64,000 nt of DNA from Phylloscopus collybita (GCA_027886175.1 JAJNNQ010000011.1:5952001-6016000), one strand, 5' to 3'. Shown: positions 1-13,940, counted from the first letter of the stretch. Numbers and translations are program-made. The notes: generated by a model not told the origin, from the sequence alone.

Positions 1-360
1 GTTGCCATGTATGCCCAAGTAAACCAGGGAAATTCAAGCTGCCATCCTCGAATCCTGGAATGGTTTGGCTTGGAAGGGACTTTCAGAGATGATGTAGTTC
101 CAGCCCTCCCTGCCTGAGTGCTGGGGGCACCCAGTTCCCTGGTGCAAGTTTGATGTAGGAAGTGCAGATGGAGCCCAGGTCCCATCTGTGGGTAGGCTTG
201 GACCCACCCTCGACTGATGGCCTGGACATTTTCACACCTGATTTGTGCCCAGGTCCCTTTTCAGCTGCTCCTGCTGTGCTGAGGTGGTGGAGCCTGCAGC
301 AGAGTGATCTTGCTCAGACCAGCCAGCTGCTCACTGCAGCCCATGGTGCTTGTTTTCCAG

Positions 361-3300
361 GAGCTGTCATCCACTGCTGTGAAGTCTCAGGGCTCAGTGA
401 GGAGGAGGGGGCTGAGTCGATTGCCAGAGGTGGAGCGCCACAACATCAGAATGCAGGAGGTATGTGGGAATTTGTCTCCCTTCCATGTTCCCAATGTGGA
501 AAGCAGTTCTGTAGCCCCACTCCCACTGGTGGCCTCAGCATTGCCCACCGAGGGGCCTCACATCCCTCCAAGCCCATCACAAAGCTCTGCTGAAGCAACT
601 GGTCACTGGAGAGGCCATGTGGGAGGTTTGATAGGGCTGTCTCAGGATGCTCCCTGTGCCTGTGGAGGGCATTGGTCCCGTTTACCTCATCAGGTGGTTG
701 CCAGGAAATTTTGGGAGGTACTTTGGCTGCAGTTCCCACAAGTCTCCCACAAGTCTCCTGTTTTTCTGAAGGCAGTGAGAAGTATTTCCAAAGACAAGTT
801 CTGCAGCAGAGAGAATTTCTTGCTGCCAGGAGACATTCCGGTTGACTTGAATGTAGTGTATACTCATGGATAAGTGGCTGTGGGAGAAGATTTTCCCCAT
901 GGTTCCTCCACTGGTCAGTGGCATGGATGCAGGAGGAGATTAGGGTGATTCTGGCTGTGCTTGGGGAATAGGCCCCTCCAGCTCTGACTCTACTTTGCTC
1001 CGAGACACAGCTGCTCTTCTGTATCCATTTCCACACTCAACAGCTCGATCTCTCCTCCCCTCCCCTCCCCTCCCCTCCCTCCAGGTTTTTGATGTCCGGC
1101 CAGCGTGGGGTGAGCTGCAGCCGGGAGAGAGCCAGCTGGTCACCTTCACCTTCTTTGGCCACGCCAACATCGTCGCCCGTGTCAAGGCGCTGTGCCACGT
1201 GCACGGAGGCCCCACCCACCAGGTGGTGGTGACCGGGGAGGCTTCGGTCCCCAGATACCAACTGGACCTGGAGGAGATTGACTGGGGGCTGCAGGTACCA
1301 CAGGCTTCTCCTGGCACAGCTCCTTGTCCTGCAGTCATGGCCAGTGGGTTCCTGCCCACCTCGATCCCAGGCCCCTTCTCAGCTCCTTTGTTGGCCCCGG
1401 GGCTTAGGATCCAACCTTGGAGAGATATGTCCAGCATCCAAGCTGGTTTAGAATGGCCATCTCCACCCCTCCCCTCCCTTCTCCCCTGGCCCAGGGACAT
1501 CACCCTGTCCTCTTCAAGGCACCTACCACGGCCACCTGGGGAAGACAAGGGTCCCAGTGAAGATGTCCAGAGGGACACAGCCCTGAGATAGCCCTCCACT
1601 GATCAGCTGCTAAAGCCTGAGCTCCAAGGAGGTGCTCCTGTCTAATGCTCTTGCTTGATCCACAAAAGAATGCAGGCGAGAAGTTGGGATTTCAGTCACT
1701 TCAGTAGCTGAAGAGCATGTCCCAGAATAATCCCCACTTCACTCTTTTTCAGTTGAAAGCCCACAAATATTTCCAGCTGCTGGCCCTGCCCTGTCTGTGT
1801 TGTCCTGAGTGTCTCTCTTGTCACCTGTATGTTTCTTGCCAATATTTGCGTGCAGGTGCCTTTTCTTCTGGAATTCCTCTCTTAGAAATGCTCTGACTTT
1901 TAGACACAATTCAATGGGGACAAAGTTGTGGAAGTAAAAGCAAACTGTTCATTAGTACCGAGTCAGCTGAGCCGAGTGTGCATCTCCCTCGCCGAGAGCC
2001 GAGCACACGCACCCCCTTCACCAAAATGGCTTTTTTATACCCTTCACCCAAATGGTTTCTTTTATATCCTTTATACCTGGCAGGGGGGTCCTGTCCCCTT
2101 TCCCATTGCCTGGCTGCTCGGGAACTTACATTCTCTCTGACCCCCAACTTTGCTGTCCCCTCCCCTCTCATCCTACTTCCTTTTAGTCAGGTCTCCAACC
2201 CCGCCCCTCTCCCAGCTCACAGCACCACCCAGCAAACCAACCGGAACAAATCCAAACCACAAGCAACAACACACAGAACCAACAACTTTCATTCTTTCAC
2301 GTAATCACTCTTGGCTTCATCTCACACACCTCAGTGCCACCTCCTTTGTTTCTCCTGGCTGTCGCTGACCCCTCAGAGTGCAGAGGACCTGTGTCCCCTG
2401 GGACACGTACTCCTGGCCCTCACATGGTTCTGCCACCTCTCTGTAGTTGTGTGCTTGAATTGTGGCTGTTTGCTTCCAACGGCATGGAAGAGGAAGGAGA
2501 TTCCCAGCATCAGGCCTGTATCTGTAACTTCCCACTCCTCTATCCTGTCTCCAGGAGCTTAACAAAGTCCTCAAAGCAGAGGTCACCCTGCGCAACACCG
2601 GGTTTCTTGAATTCACCTACGCGGTGCCAGACTCCAGCACAGGCACTGCAGAAGACCCTCTGCCTGGTGTGCCCATGGTCGTGCCCCCCAAAGTGAGTAG
2701 CACAAGTCATTGGCTCTGGCCCTGTGTCAGGTGACCCAGGAGAGTTAAAGAAAAAAAGAGAGGGAAAAGAGGGAAAAAAGTAAGGGGGAAACGCCAACCC
2801 CAGCCCTGAGAGACAGGGCTGAGCAAATGCTCACCTGCTAGACTCCCCTCTGGCCTTGGTGGGCAGGTACCGCTGGCCAGAGGCACAAGTGCTGAGCTCT
2901 CAGGCTCTGCTGATACTGGAGTTGGGTGCTGCTGGCTCTTCTGAGGGTCACTTTCTTCCTTGTCCCTGCCTCCCTGCTGCCAGCACTAAGCAGCATTTCC
3001 ATATTCCTTGCTTGACCCTTAAGCTCCTTTGCCAGAACTTGCACAGCCTCTGTGCTGGTCCCTCCCTCCTGCAGCTTTGCCTCTCTGCAGGAGCTTTGTG
3101 GGACAGTGAGGGCACCAGGGAGGAGTGGGGCTGAAAGAGCAAGGAGAAGAGTTTGCAGCATCCCACCATCCTAGCTTCTCAGTCCTGCCTGGGTGTCTTG
3201 GAGCTTTAGCAGTATTCCTGTCTCTGGCCCTCTTTGGAATGGCAAGGGGAAGGCAAATGGCTTTCCCGTGGTTCGGTGCGTGTCTCGTGCAAGGGCTGAC

Positions 3301-4954
3301 ACTTGGCTGGTGCCTCCTCCTGCCAGCACCTGCAGACACAGCTGTGCCTGGGCCCTGCAGGCAGCTGCTGTGGCAGCATCCTGGCGCTGGCAGCTGGGCC
3401 GGGCTCCCTCTGGCTGCAGCCCTCTTGTGTGCCCGAGCAACTCCGGAGTCCCAGGGGCAGGGTTTGTCCTGCTCAGCTGCTTCTCCCTGCACTGGGAGCA
3501 GGAATGGGGAGCCCAGGGTCCAGCCCGGTGTGCAGGGGGAAGCCAAGGAAAGCTGCAGCTGTGTCCTGTCACCTAGAGCCCTGTTTTCCTTCAGCAGCCT
3601 TGCTGCTGTCAGCCCAGCCTGGGGTTTGGACAGCATTTCTGAAAGCCCAAAGAGGAGGATGGCCCTTCCTGCCATCACTCTCATGGCCAGATCTCATCCT
3701 AGGCTCGGCTCCTGCATTTCCAGAGATGCTTGTTTGCAAGAAACCACGAGTCAGGATGGCGTAAGCACAGAGGCAAGAGGTGTTTGTGTTGGGATCATTA
3801 ATAAGGGGTCAGGCCCTTGGACACCAGCCTGGAATTGCTGATGTGCTGTGACAGGGGCTGCTGGCCCTCCTGAGAGTGCAGGCACTTGACTCCTTTTCCA
3901 CAGAACCTGGCCAAAGAGTGTTTGTTTGTTGAGCATGGCCCTTGCTGGCAGAGGCCATATGCCACGAGCAGCAGAGCTGTGCTCACATCAGGCTGTGCTG
4001 GGGCTGCAGCCTTGCCAGACCTCAGCAGGACACACTGCAGCCCAGGGTTGGAGGCGCAAGCTTTTGGGCGCAAGGAGGGTAAAAAGTGATGGGGTCTGAT
4101 GTTTTCTTCTAGATGAGAACCTGTCTTCTCAGCCTGTCTGTCCCCTGAGCCATCCCTCATCAAACCTTTGCTGCTTTGCTTCCTCCTGTTCTGTCCCTGC
4201 AGGGTTCCATTGCAGGTGGCCAAGAGCAAGTGTTGGAAGTCTATTATCTGCCAGAAAAGCAAGGAGCCTTCTGCAGCAGTTTCCACGTCCACGTGGATTA
4301 TCTGGATCCAGCAGAAATCTTCCTGAAAGGGGAGGGAACCTTGCCTAGCATGACCGAGGACCTACCCAGCATGTTGGAAGGTGAGCACTAGCTGTCCTCT
4401 TCCAGGAAGATGCCCTGGTTTTTCCCCCTCCATAGCGCATCAGGCAGCTCCCACCCATCTCCACCAAGCCTGGAAGCTGCAGGGCTGCCAGACCAACACT
4501 TTGGCCTCTCTGGTTGCTTCCTGAGTTTTGAGCAGTTGAGCCCATTTAGGCTTTCTCTCAGGAATCACCCTGCAGATCTTGCCAGCACATTGTTGGAGGC
4601 CTGGAAAGGTGATGGCCAGGCAGAAAAGCTTGGCAAAGCTGTAAGAGAGGCTGGCAGGGCTTTTGGCAGGGTTGGTTTTACGTGATGTGGCAGGGGATGA
4701 GATGGTTCACTGTGACGGAGAAGTGAAAATGCACATGAGGGTTCAGAGAGGAGCAGCAGCATCCACTGTGTCTGGGAGTGGCCAGTGGTGGGGAAGTGGG
4801 ACTTCCCAGCTTCAATGGGGTTGGCAATGTGCCTAGTCTTCTATTTATGGATAATTTTTTTCCTTCAGAAAAGGAGGAGGAGATAGTGCCAAAGAAAGAA
4901 AAAACCCGACGGAAGAAGAAAGTCATCCATGGAGCCACTGATGGTCAAGGCTGA
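361..4954 (+). CDS. HYDIN: HYDIN-like axonemal protein, 3' part, five exons
   Basis: Five exons with good AG/GT borders are seen: 361-459, 1085-1294, 2555-2692, 4203-4380 and 4869-4954 (the last may run to a donor at 4961/4962). The first four join in consistent phase. Exon 2 (VFDVRPAWGELQPGES to DWGLQ) and exon 4 (VLEVYYLPEKQGAF) look like the beta-sandwich ASPM-SPD2-Hydin repeats of HYDIN, the central-pair protein of motile cilia. The last exon is strongly basic (KKEKTRRKKK) and ends in TGA at 4952-4954. HYDIN is about 5000 residues in vertebrates, so only a small part lies here; the gene either starts left of the window or is one of the truncated HYDIN-like copies frequent in songbirds. 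An exon at 5553 carries a further open frame that does not join in phase. The family call is from memory of the repeat pattern; a related ASH-domain ciliary protein is the alternative. Confidence 0.62.
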
Positions 4955-5552
4955 ACAACAGGTGAGTGTCCAACATCTCCAGGGCCTCTTCAGCCGAGGG
5001 GCTCCCCCAGCAGCATGCTGGGTCTGGTGGAAGAGGTGGAGGGGTTATTCCAACTTGGGTAATGGGAGGAGTAGCAGCTGTGCTCCCTCTCCAAGTTGCC
5101 TTTGCTTGTGGCCAGCCCATCCTCTGCACTCTCAGAGCTCTCAGAGAGATACTGCCATCATCAGATGATGAGATTTCTGGGCCACTTGCTGGCTTTGGGG
5201 AGCTTTTGGTCTGTTCTCTTTTGGGACTGAGAGAGAGATTTGTATTGAAGTCTTTATACCTATAAAGAGAGCAGAATATTCAGAGTCAGTGAAGGGCCAA
5301 GCACCAGCAAACTCTTCTTCTCTTGCACCGTAAATGGCAAGAAGGGCAACTGAACTGGTGAACTTGGTGATTTCCAAATGGCCTTATTCCTGATAGCCCT
5401 CATTTACTTTCCTTATTGGTGTAGATTCCATGAAGCATCTCTCTCCTCTTCTGGAATACAGACATTAAGCAGAAACAATTGTTCTTTAAGCAAAAAACAA
5501 CTTTGCCTGTTTCTCTACCTGTCTGATGGGAATGATGTGGTTTCTTCTCCAG

Positions 5553-5718
5553 TGCTACTGCCGACCTTGCAAATTCAGCTGAAGATCACGAAACTGAATC
5601 ATCCATACATTCTTCAGAAGACAAACCTCGAGAGATACCGAGAGATCAGAACCTCGAGGATTGGCGTTGGCACACCTCGTTTCCCAATAAAGCAGGGAAA
5701 ATAATGACTTCTGTGTAG
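5553..5718 (+). other. Exon-like open frame with polyadenylation signal after the HYDIN-like exons
   Basis: A pyrimidine tract ending TTCTCCAG leads into 5553. One frame is open for about 54 codons, acidic and serine-rich (SAEDHETESS, EDKPREIPRD), and stops at TAG 5716-5718. An AATAAA lies at 5686-5691. In the phase left by the preceding exon a different frame is read, so this is either the 3' untranslated exon of the HYDIN-like transcript or a coding exon that lost its phase. I do not recognise the peptide. Confidence 0.4.
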
Positions 5719-5719
5719 A

Positions 5720-6640
5720 AACCTGTGAATGCTGAGCTCTCTAGGCAGGCATGGTGTAAACTTCATGAGATCCTGCACAGTCTTCCTCTGCTCCCAGATG
5801 AAGCTTTTCAGGACACAGAACTGCATTCTGCCCACCCCTGTGACGCACCTGGAGCTTTTCTGGCCAGCCTTAAGCACTACCTGAAGTCCCCCCATGTCCC
5901 TTGCCACTGGAATTGGGTAGCTAATACTCTAAACCCGTCTCATGACGCCAGTGACACCCTTACCATGACGGTGGATGATGGTCTGATAGCAAATACGTTA
6001 CCTTGGTGGCACTTTGGCCCAGATAGCACTGGGGATTGTGGCAGACTCGTAGAGAGAAGACTCTTGGTCCGGTGTGAGCTGTATGACACTGATTACATGG
6101 ATCATCATGGCTAAACCTACTGCTACGGTATCTAAATACTGTCACTGCAGTATAAAATAGAAGCAGGTCTAAGGGGCTATAAGCAGGTGTGGCCAGAAAC
6201 CCACAGGTTTACATTCCTTGGCATTGCAGAACTCACAGCGACAAAGCAACTCCAGAGCTGCTTCAGGATTTTATCTCCAGACATGGCTGGATCTTAGTTG
6301 GATCTGCAGTCAGAGGCACCAGGAAGCCAGCTGGGGCACGCAAGGAGCTCAAGTGGCACACGGGGAGGATGGCACGAGCCTTTCAGCACTTGCTCCTTGC
6401 CAGGTGCAAGGGAACCCTACGAGGCTCGGCGGGAGGCTGCAGCTCTTCCTCTGCCTTCTGGACCCCTTCCCATCAAGAATGGGATTTCACACTCCAGGAG
6501 AGCAGCCTCCCTGAGGTGCACTCCCAAAGGCAAAGGTATTCTAAAGTGAAATTCACTGCTCTGACCTGTGCCACTTTGCTTCTGAGTTTAACAAGAGGAG
6601 CCTCCCCACGAGCACCCCTTTTTGCAGATACATAGGATAG
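5720..6640. other. Unassigned region
   Basis: Roughly 0.9 kb with a few open frames (for example 5725-6114) but no family I recognise, no clear splice borders and ordinary base composition. It may be old transposon sequence. Confidence 0.4.
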
Positions 6641-7291
6641 AAGAATGCATGAGTCTTATTATTTGCTTAAAAACAACATTATTATAAGCTTTAAGCAGAT
6701 TTGTAACAAGAAGCTTTGAACTATAGCTTTAGAAAATATAAAAGGAGTTGTAATCACCTTAATAAAAGAAAGAAGTGATCTTATCCCAAGCTAAGAATTG
6801 ATGTTCCTGGAAAGGAATACTGGACTGCCCTGGAAAGGGAAGCTAGACATCACCTTCACTGATTTACGACCCTGGAGAGGAAAGCTGGACCGCACCATCA
6901 CTGAATTTCCATCCTGACAAAGGAAGCTGGACCTCACCATCATTTGATGTACACTTCTGAAGAAGGGAAGCTGGACATCATCTTCGCTAATGTACAACTT
7001 TAGGGTATAGAAATTATACATCATCAATAGGAACTGATCACAATGGGGTATTAAAATTAAAGTTCACAAATAGAAACTAGGAGGAAATCAGAAAAAAAAC
7101 CCTGCTGAGAAATGTTTATGAAGATGCTCAATAAATACCAGCAAAAAATTTGTAGCCGGCGTGCAGCTGGAGGGGAGACCCCCACTGTACCCAGCGCGCT
7201 GCTTTGCTCACACTTTACTGCTTGAAATAATGAATAAATAAATTGGTTGCTGCTTGACATAGTGGCCGAGTCAAGCTCTTTATTCCTTACA
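6640..7291 (+). mobile_element. Probable solo LTR
   Basis: The right end has AATAAATAAA near 7232 followed by a U5-like stretch ending TTCCTTACA at 7291. The left part holds a short tandem array, as retroviral U3 regions often do. No primer-binding site or viral gene follows, so it looks solo. The left border is approximate; I could not find a target-site duplication. Confidence 0.5.
6797..7010 (+). repeat. Tandem repeat, about 42 bp unit, in the LTR U3
   Basis: The core GGAAGCTGGAC recurs at about 6840, 6883, 6925 and 6969, that is with 42, 42 and 44 bp spacing, followed each time by a CATCA-type element and ACTGATTT/AATTT variants. A degenerate first copy lies near 6797-6820. Confidence 0.75.
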
Positions 7292-7469
7292 ACCGGACAG
7301 CGTTGCAATCACAAAGCAACACTTGCACAACATTATCACAGGAATGACTTACCCCCGTACAAAACCGTGGGAAGCACCTGAAACCACACACAGTTACAAA
7401 CCGAAATGAACCTTAGAGGGCACATCCTTCTACACTCCTACTACTTAACCAGAGTTGAACTTCCCGTGT

Positions 7470-7790
7470 CCGTAACACGGTGGGACCGTGCCATCTCCGA
7501 GGTCCTTTGCAGCGGCCTGGTTCTGTGAGCCGGTGCCGGGGGCTGCTGCGGGCGCTGCCCGGGCGGGCGCGGGGCGGAGGGCGCTGCGCAGCCGGGCCAG
7601 GGCGACGGGCGGGCCCCGGCGGCTCCGCGGCCATTCCACAGGGCGGCAGCGCGGGAGCCGCGCCACGGCCAAGGAGGGAGCGCAGCGAGCCGGGCAGACG
7701 GAGCAGATGATGGGGAAGGAGGGCGGCACAGGGCGCCGGGGACGCCAAGGAGGTGCGAGTCATCGGCTCAGAGGAAAGCCCTCCGTTCTC
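7470..7790. promoter_or_regulatory. CpG-rich island upstream of the ZNF-A unit
   Basis: High density of CG and GGGCGG/GCGGGC strings between about 7490 and 7700. The copy that pairs with ZNF-B (29331 leftwards) only begins to match at about 7765, so this island is unique to the left side. It may be a promoter of its own; no exon could be assigned. Confidence 0.45.
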
Positions 7791-8379
7791 CTACCCGTAA
7801 TTAGGAACATCAGTGCATGGGTTGGATTTCCCCCCAAAAGGGAAAGAAAAAATCAAACTCAAGGGAGGTGATGCCCCCCACCCATCCCGGGGGGTTCGGC
7901 CCCTCACCTTTCAGCCCCGGGAACAGCGCCGGGACTGGGCGGGTCCGAAGCGGGACTGGGGGGGCATAGGGGGCTCCCCAGTACCGAGGGGGACCCTTGG
8001 GGCTCGGTCCTGTCCTTCCCCCGCCGTTATCTGTGGGGACCACCCTTATCACCAGGGACCCCCCACTCGCAAACTACCGGGGCCCCCCCACTGACCGGGA
8101 CCCTCCCATTGTCTGCCACCCCTCCTTCAACGACCCCCCCAAAGCTCTAGGACCCTTCCCATCCTTGAGCCCCCCCAGTGCGCCAGGACCCACCACTCAC
8201 CGCCCCTCTCCCACCCATGGGAACCCCCCCTCACCGCGTCCCCCCCAATCACCAGGACCCTCCCAATCCATGGGACCCCCGCACTCACCACGCACCCCCC
8301 TCAGAGCCCCCCGGGCCCAGCGCCGGGGCCGCTCCGCAGCCGAGGTACCCGAGAAATGCCGCCAGCAGAGCCCGCCACT

Positions 8380-8551
8380 CGCCGCGATTGGCTGGTTCTG
8401 CCGTCACTCCTGGGTCTGACTGCGCGCTGATTGGGCAGAGCAGAGCAGGGACACGCCCACGTCTCGCCCCCATCGCGTAGAAGAGCCGCCATTTTTTGGA
8501 TCCTCAGTGCGGAGGCGGCGGCGGCGGAGCTCGGAGGCGGCTCCGGCTCAG
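8380..8551 (+). promoter_or_regulatory. ZNF-A CpG promoter and 5' untranslated exon
   Basis: Inverted CCAAT boxes (ATTGG) occur near 8387 and 8430. They are followed by GCCGCCATTTTTTGG, a run of GGCGGCGGCGGAG and a clear splice donor after 8551 (CTCAG|GTGGGAG). The same arrangement occurs at 28522-28720 (-), 29560-29691 (+) and 63651-63800 (-), each time upstream of a finger exon, which supports a first noncoding exon. Confidence 0.7.
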
Positions 8552-8639
8552 GTGGGAGCCGCGCTGGGTTGTGCCGGGGCTCGGGGCTGGCTGCGGGCGG
8601 AGGGGGCGGCAGGGGGCTCTGGCTGTGGCTGGGTTGTGC

Positions 8640-8850
8640 CGTGTCCTCGTTAATATGCACCCCCCTTTTGTATAACATCCGATATTCCTGGCTCTGTTCA
8701 GGCTTTGTTCTTCTTCTCCGTGTTGAGGAATTCAGCAGGACCTTGGCTGAGCAGCAGTCCGTGTCAATGAGTAACATTTTCTGGAACTGATGACTTTCTC
8801 TCGTTCCTTCCTTATCTCCAAGTCCCCGTCCCTCTCTCCGAGCAGAATCA
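8640..8850 (+). repeat. ZNF-unit repeat segment, five copies in the window
   Basis: The segment containing TTGTTCTTCTTCTCC, AGCAGGACCTTGGCTGAGC and AACATTTTCTGGAACTGA occurs here and again at about 11485-11690 (+), 28210-28400 (-), 59340-59560 (-) and 62940-63170 (-). It sits between first exon and finger exon. It may be an alternative exon or a shared interspersed repeat; function unknown. Confidence 0.6.
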
Positions 8851-10904
8851 CTCACTGACTCTGTTTTTTCTTCCTGGGTCTTGGTTTTGGGATTATTCTC
8901 AGTGACCTCAATTCTGAGAAAAACGAAACTTCAATCTTAGAATATTTTCCAAAAGTTTTCCTGTCCATCAGCCAAGGAACACCCTGCACTTTAAGGCAGC
9001 CTTATCTCTGTGCTGTTCCTTTACTGAGGTACATGCATATTCATGAGTTTCATGCTCTACTCAAATTTTCTTGGCAGCTTTTGATGTTATAGAAACTTTT
9101 CTTTATTTTGGTTTTCTGCTGTGCCGTATCTATGTAATATCCTGCAGATCAGGTCAATCTCTTTATTTCTTCTTGTGGCCTCATCCTGTTGTTTCACACT
9201 TCCCAGAGAGGGAACAGTTCACAAACTCTTCTCTCCTTCTTCTCTGCTGCTCTGGTTTGTGTGGCCCTTATCTCATCCCTTGGAGAGGTCAGTCAGCAGC
9301 TGTGGGAAACAACCTGAGTGCTTTATACATTTCTCTGGGTTACACACAAGTTTTTGACCATTTTCTATTTTGCCAAGGCCTACAGTACAATACATTCATC
9401 CCATGATCAGTTCTAGAAGCTGTCAGGTGTCTACATCAACATCAAATACTCATCCCACTGCTGCTTCCATGAGTTACACGGTGCAGACTTCAAATGAGCA
9501 ATGAGGTTAAATGAGGAAGCAGCTCAAAGGGATTCTAAACTGCACTGTGCTTACAATCAATAACCACAGATAAAGACCAGCACCCAAATGTGAAAGCCAA
9601 TATTCTGGGGTCATTTTCAACAATTCCCTGTCCTTTTGTAGCCGTTTGTGGCTCAGGAGGCCTGGCTGCCACCTGCATCCCCTTGCTCAGCTGCTGACTG
9701 AGCTGCACTCAGCAAGGTGTCCTGCATGGCCCAAAGATGAGAGTTGCTGTAGCACAGAAGAGGAGGAAGAGCATTCGTTTAACCCCTGGTGTTCCAGGGA
9801 ACCCCGACACCGTGTCCCATTCCCATCCTTTCCACGTTTGGGCTGGAACATGAGCTGCTTTCTTATTTCCTTTGTTCTCTGTTTCACCACTTTCCCGTTG
9901 TCATCTCTTAGCCAGCAGCGTCTTGAGTCATTTAATTTTCCACACTGTGCTCCTCCTATTGCTCATGGATAATCTGATCCCATCCCACGGTGAAATGTTG
10001 TGTTCTTGGTTTGAGTGGATTGGTGGGCCAGACTCAGGAGCTGGATCTGTCTGCTTGGTTCTTATTTGGAGTACATCCAGTAATGTAATTATTGCTTGCA
10101 GTGTCCTTGTGGCCTGCAGCTGGCAGCCTGATTCCTTGCCAGGGGCTGTTTGGGTGGGCTCTCCCCTGCCCAGGAGGGCAATGCCTCTGCCAGGTCCTTG
10201 TGGCCGAGCCGGTGCCCTGGGTGCTGGGGCCCCCTTGGGCCCTGGGCTTGATCCCTCAGGGGCTGTAGAAACTCTGCCATGGCCTTTGCCTTCCCCTTGG
10301 CCTTTTCCTCCTCCCTTCCTGCCTTCTTCCCCTGCTGTGCCTTTGTGACCAAGTGCTGCAGGGGCTTCTTGTGCCCCTCCTGCAGCCCCCCTGAGTGCCT
10401 GTGGGTGCTCATCCTCTGACAGCTGCTGAGCTTTCTGCAAAACCATTCATTTCTGCAGGGACCCAAGCAAAGTCATTCAAGGATAATCTCAATCCCTCCA
10501 CGTAGAATCCACATTTCCCATCTTCTTCCTCTTTTCCATCATCCTTGTTCTTACCACATCGATTCTTGCTGCTGCTTCTTGCCTTCACCATATTCCTGCA
10601 CACTGCCCTTCACCCTTTCCCTTCCCAGCACACCAACACCATCCATCCCCTGTTGTCCAAATCCCTTCTTGACTTCCCTAATTGCCCCCCTGGGTGTCCA
10701 TGTCCTTAATTACCTCTGGGAGAATGTGCAAACTGCCTGGACATTCTCCCAAGGGACACTTGCTTGGATACAGACATGGAGAGTTACATGGGACACATTG
10801 ACATGGAAGGGGATGTGGCAATTCATGGGGACACGGGCACAGATGGAGATGTGAGGGACAATGACAGGGACGGAAACATGGTGGGGAGACAGCCATGGGT
10901 GACA

Positions 10905-11154
10905 TATTTTGGGATCATCATCCCTTTTACCAGGACCCCGTCCTGGCTTTCCCTTTTCCACCCTGCATGGATGCCCTGCCATGTTTACTCCCTGAAGATC
11001 CCAGTGTCCTCCCTGATGAGATTTTCAGTGCTCTCTCCCTGCTGACTCTTCCCAGCCCCCCTGATCTGTCACTCGTCTGTCTCCTGGACACTCTCGGGTC
11101 CCCAATCAATCCCCGGTGCCGCCGCCACCCAAGGGAGCCGATCACCCAAACTGG
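10905..11154 (+). other. Conserved exon-like segment of ZNF units
   Basis: An open frame encoding LPEDPSVLPDEIFSALSLL and LSLVCLLDTLGSP is followed by GTGAGG near 11155. The same frame is kept at 26245-26410 (-) and 33850-34052 (+), with a remnant at 59870-59990 (-). Retention of the frame in three copies suggests a coding or recently coding exon; I do not recognise the domain. It could equally be a 5' untranslated exon duplicated too recently to decay. Confidence 0.4.
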
Positions 11155-11917
11155 GTGAGGCACCTTCAGCTCCACTCCCTGCCCGCCGCCCCGGGCGGTG
11201 GAAGGAATTCCAGAGGAGCCCCAAGGTGTGTGGAAAAATTCCCATCACCAGATATTTGTGTCCACAGAGAAGGCAGAGGAGCCCTGTACAATTTAATTTA
11301 ATTCATTTAATTCATTAAAAGTGGGAGAGGCCATGGGACATTTCCCTCGGGGTCTCTCCAGTTGTTGGAGGACGCAGCCTCCTTTTCATCCTAATTTCCT
11401 TGGCTGCATCTCCCTCGTCCTTTCCCCATTGGCTGAAGTGCTTGAGAGGTACAGACTTCCCAATGCACCTACCACATACCCCCCTTAATATGCACCCCAC
11501 TTCTGTCTGGGTAGGGATATTCACAGCTCTGTTCAGTCTTTGTTCTTCTTCTCCAAGTTTCTGAATTGAGCAGGACCTTGGCTGAGCAGCAGTCTGTGTG
11601 GTCAGTGAATAACATTTTCTGGAACTGAGGGCTTCTTCTGTCCCTTCCTTGTGTCCAAGTGCCTGGCCCTATCTCCAAACAGATTCTCAGCATCTGTTCG
11701 TCAAGACACTTCTCTTCTTTCTTTCATGTCTCCATTTGTGGGACATCCTTATGATTTAGCAGAAGTTTTGTCTCAGTCTTGATGTTTGGGTAGTTTTTGT
11801 TGTGTCTCTTGATGTTTGGAGGACTTTTGGGCTTTGTATCTTGGAGGTTCTGTACAGACACAAGGTGCCCAATGATTTCCTGAGAGGAACTTGGACAAGG
11901 AGGAACCCCCAGCCTAA

Positions 11918-12880
<963 letters not shown>

Positions 12881-13266
12881 GGGAAGCCCTGGGAGTGCCC
12901 TGAGAACGGGAAGAGCTTCGTGCGCTGCTCCAGCTCCATCCCCCGTGGGAGGATCGGCGTTGGATGATCCCCAGTGACCCCTGTTGGGCAGAGCCCTTGT
13001 GATCCCTGTTGGGAAGACACCTGGCTGGGGGGCTCCACATCTTCTTGGCTCCCTGTGGGCACCTGGATGAGCACAGGGGCAGGAACATCCATCGGACACA
13101 GACCGACATTGGGAATTCCTTGGGCATAGTAGATTTGTTGACTTTCAACCCCTGAATCTTTTGCATTCAATCCTCTCTTCTGGTGGCCTCAAGGAATACT
13201 GGATGGTCTTGGAGGTCTTTTTCAACCTCAGGGATTCCACAGTTTTGATTTTCTGTTTTTCAAGAG

Positions 13267-13940
13267 TGTCCTAGTGTGATGTTACGTTGTTTATATCCTG
13301 AATTGTCTGTTGGGTTTATGCTGGATATTACACTCTGTACCTTTAATATTGGGTCTGAGAGTAAAAATCTGGTGAGAAGTGCACAGTTTGTTTTCAGAAA
13401 TTTCCCCTTCTGTGCTAGCCTTGAGAGTGGGAGTCAATAACACAGAGACATGAGACAGTGAGGGGTTTTTTTCCCCTCTCTCTTTTTCCCTTCTTTTTTT
13501 TTTAGTTAGTGAATCTGGCTGAGGCGGACAAGCTTCAGTTTTCTTTTTCCTGTTTTTTTTCTTTGTTTCCCTTTTTATTTGCTTTTCTTTGGAACTGTTC
13601 AAACCTCTCCAGACTGAGGACCTGGGGGTCTCCGGGGGAGCTTGCACCTGGGACCCACCAAGATCCACCCTGCGCAGCAACTTTTCCCAGTGCTGAAGTT
13701 ACTGAGAGTAGAGCAACGACCTACAGGAGAGACTTCTTTCCGAATTTGTCATCTCTCCAGAGCAGCACAAAGTTCTTGTCATCTGGTATTGTTGAATTTA
13801 TTGTGCTGGGGAGTGCTTTGCCAGTTTAATTAAAGGTTTCTTTCCACTTCTCTTTGAGGAGGTCACTCCTGAACCCGTTGGGGGAGGGGAGGGAGAGCCC
13901 CTTAGGAGGTTTCCTCCCAAATTTGCCCTAAACCACTACA
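13267..13940 (+). mobile_element. Solo LTR, TGTCCTAG...CACTACA
   Basis: A 674 bp segment bounded by TG and CA. Its right end (GGAGGTTTCCTCCCAAATTT then CCCTAAACCA) is the same as the 3' end of the LTR at 24065-24480 on the other strand, which is followed by a primer-binding site, so it belongs to that retrovirus family. No viral gene is attached. Target-site duplication not evident. Confidence 0.7.

Noticed and set aside
7997..8419. 140-codon proline-rich frame, repeated at 28676-29098
   Set aside because: Same in both arms because the arms are near-identical copies; low complexity C-rich DNA upstream of a promoter, no start context or splice support.
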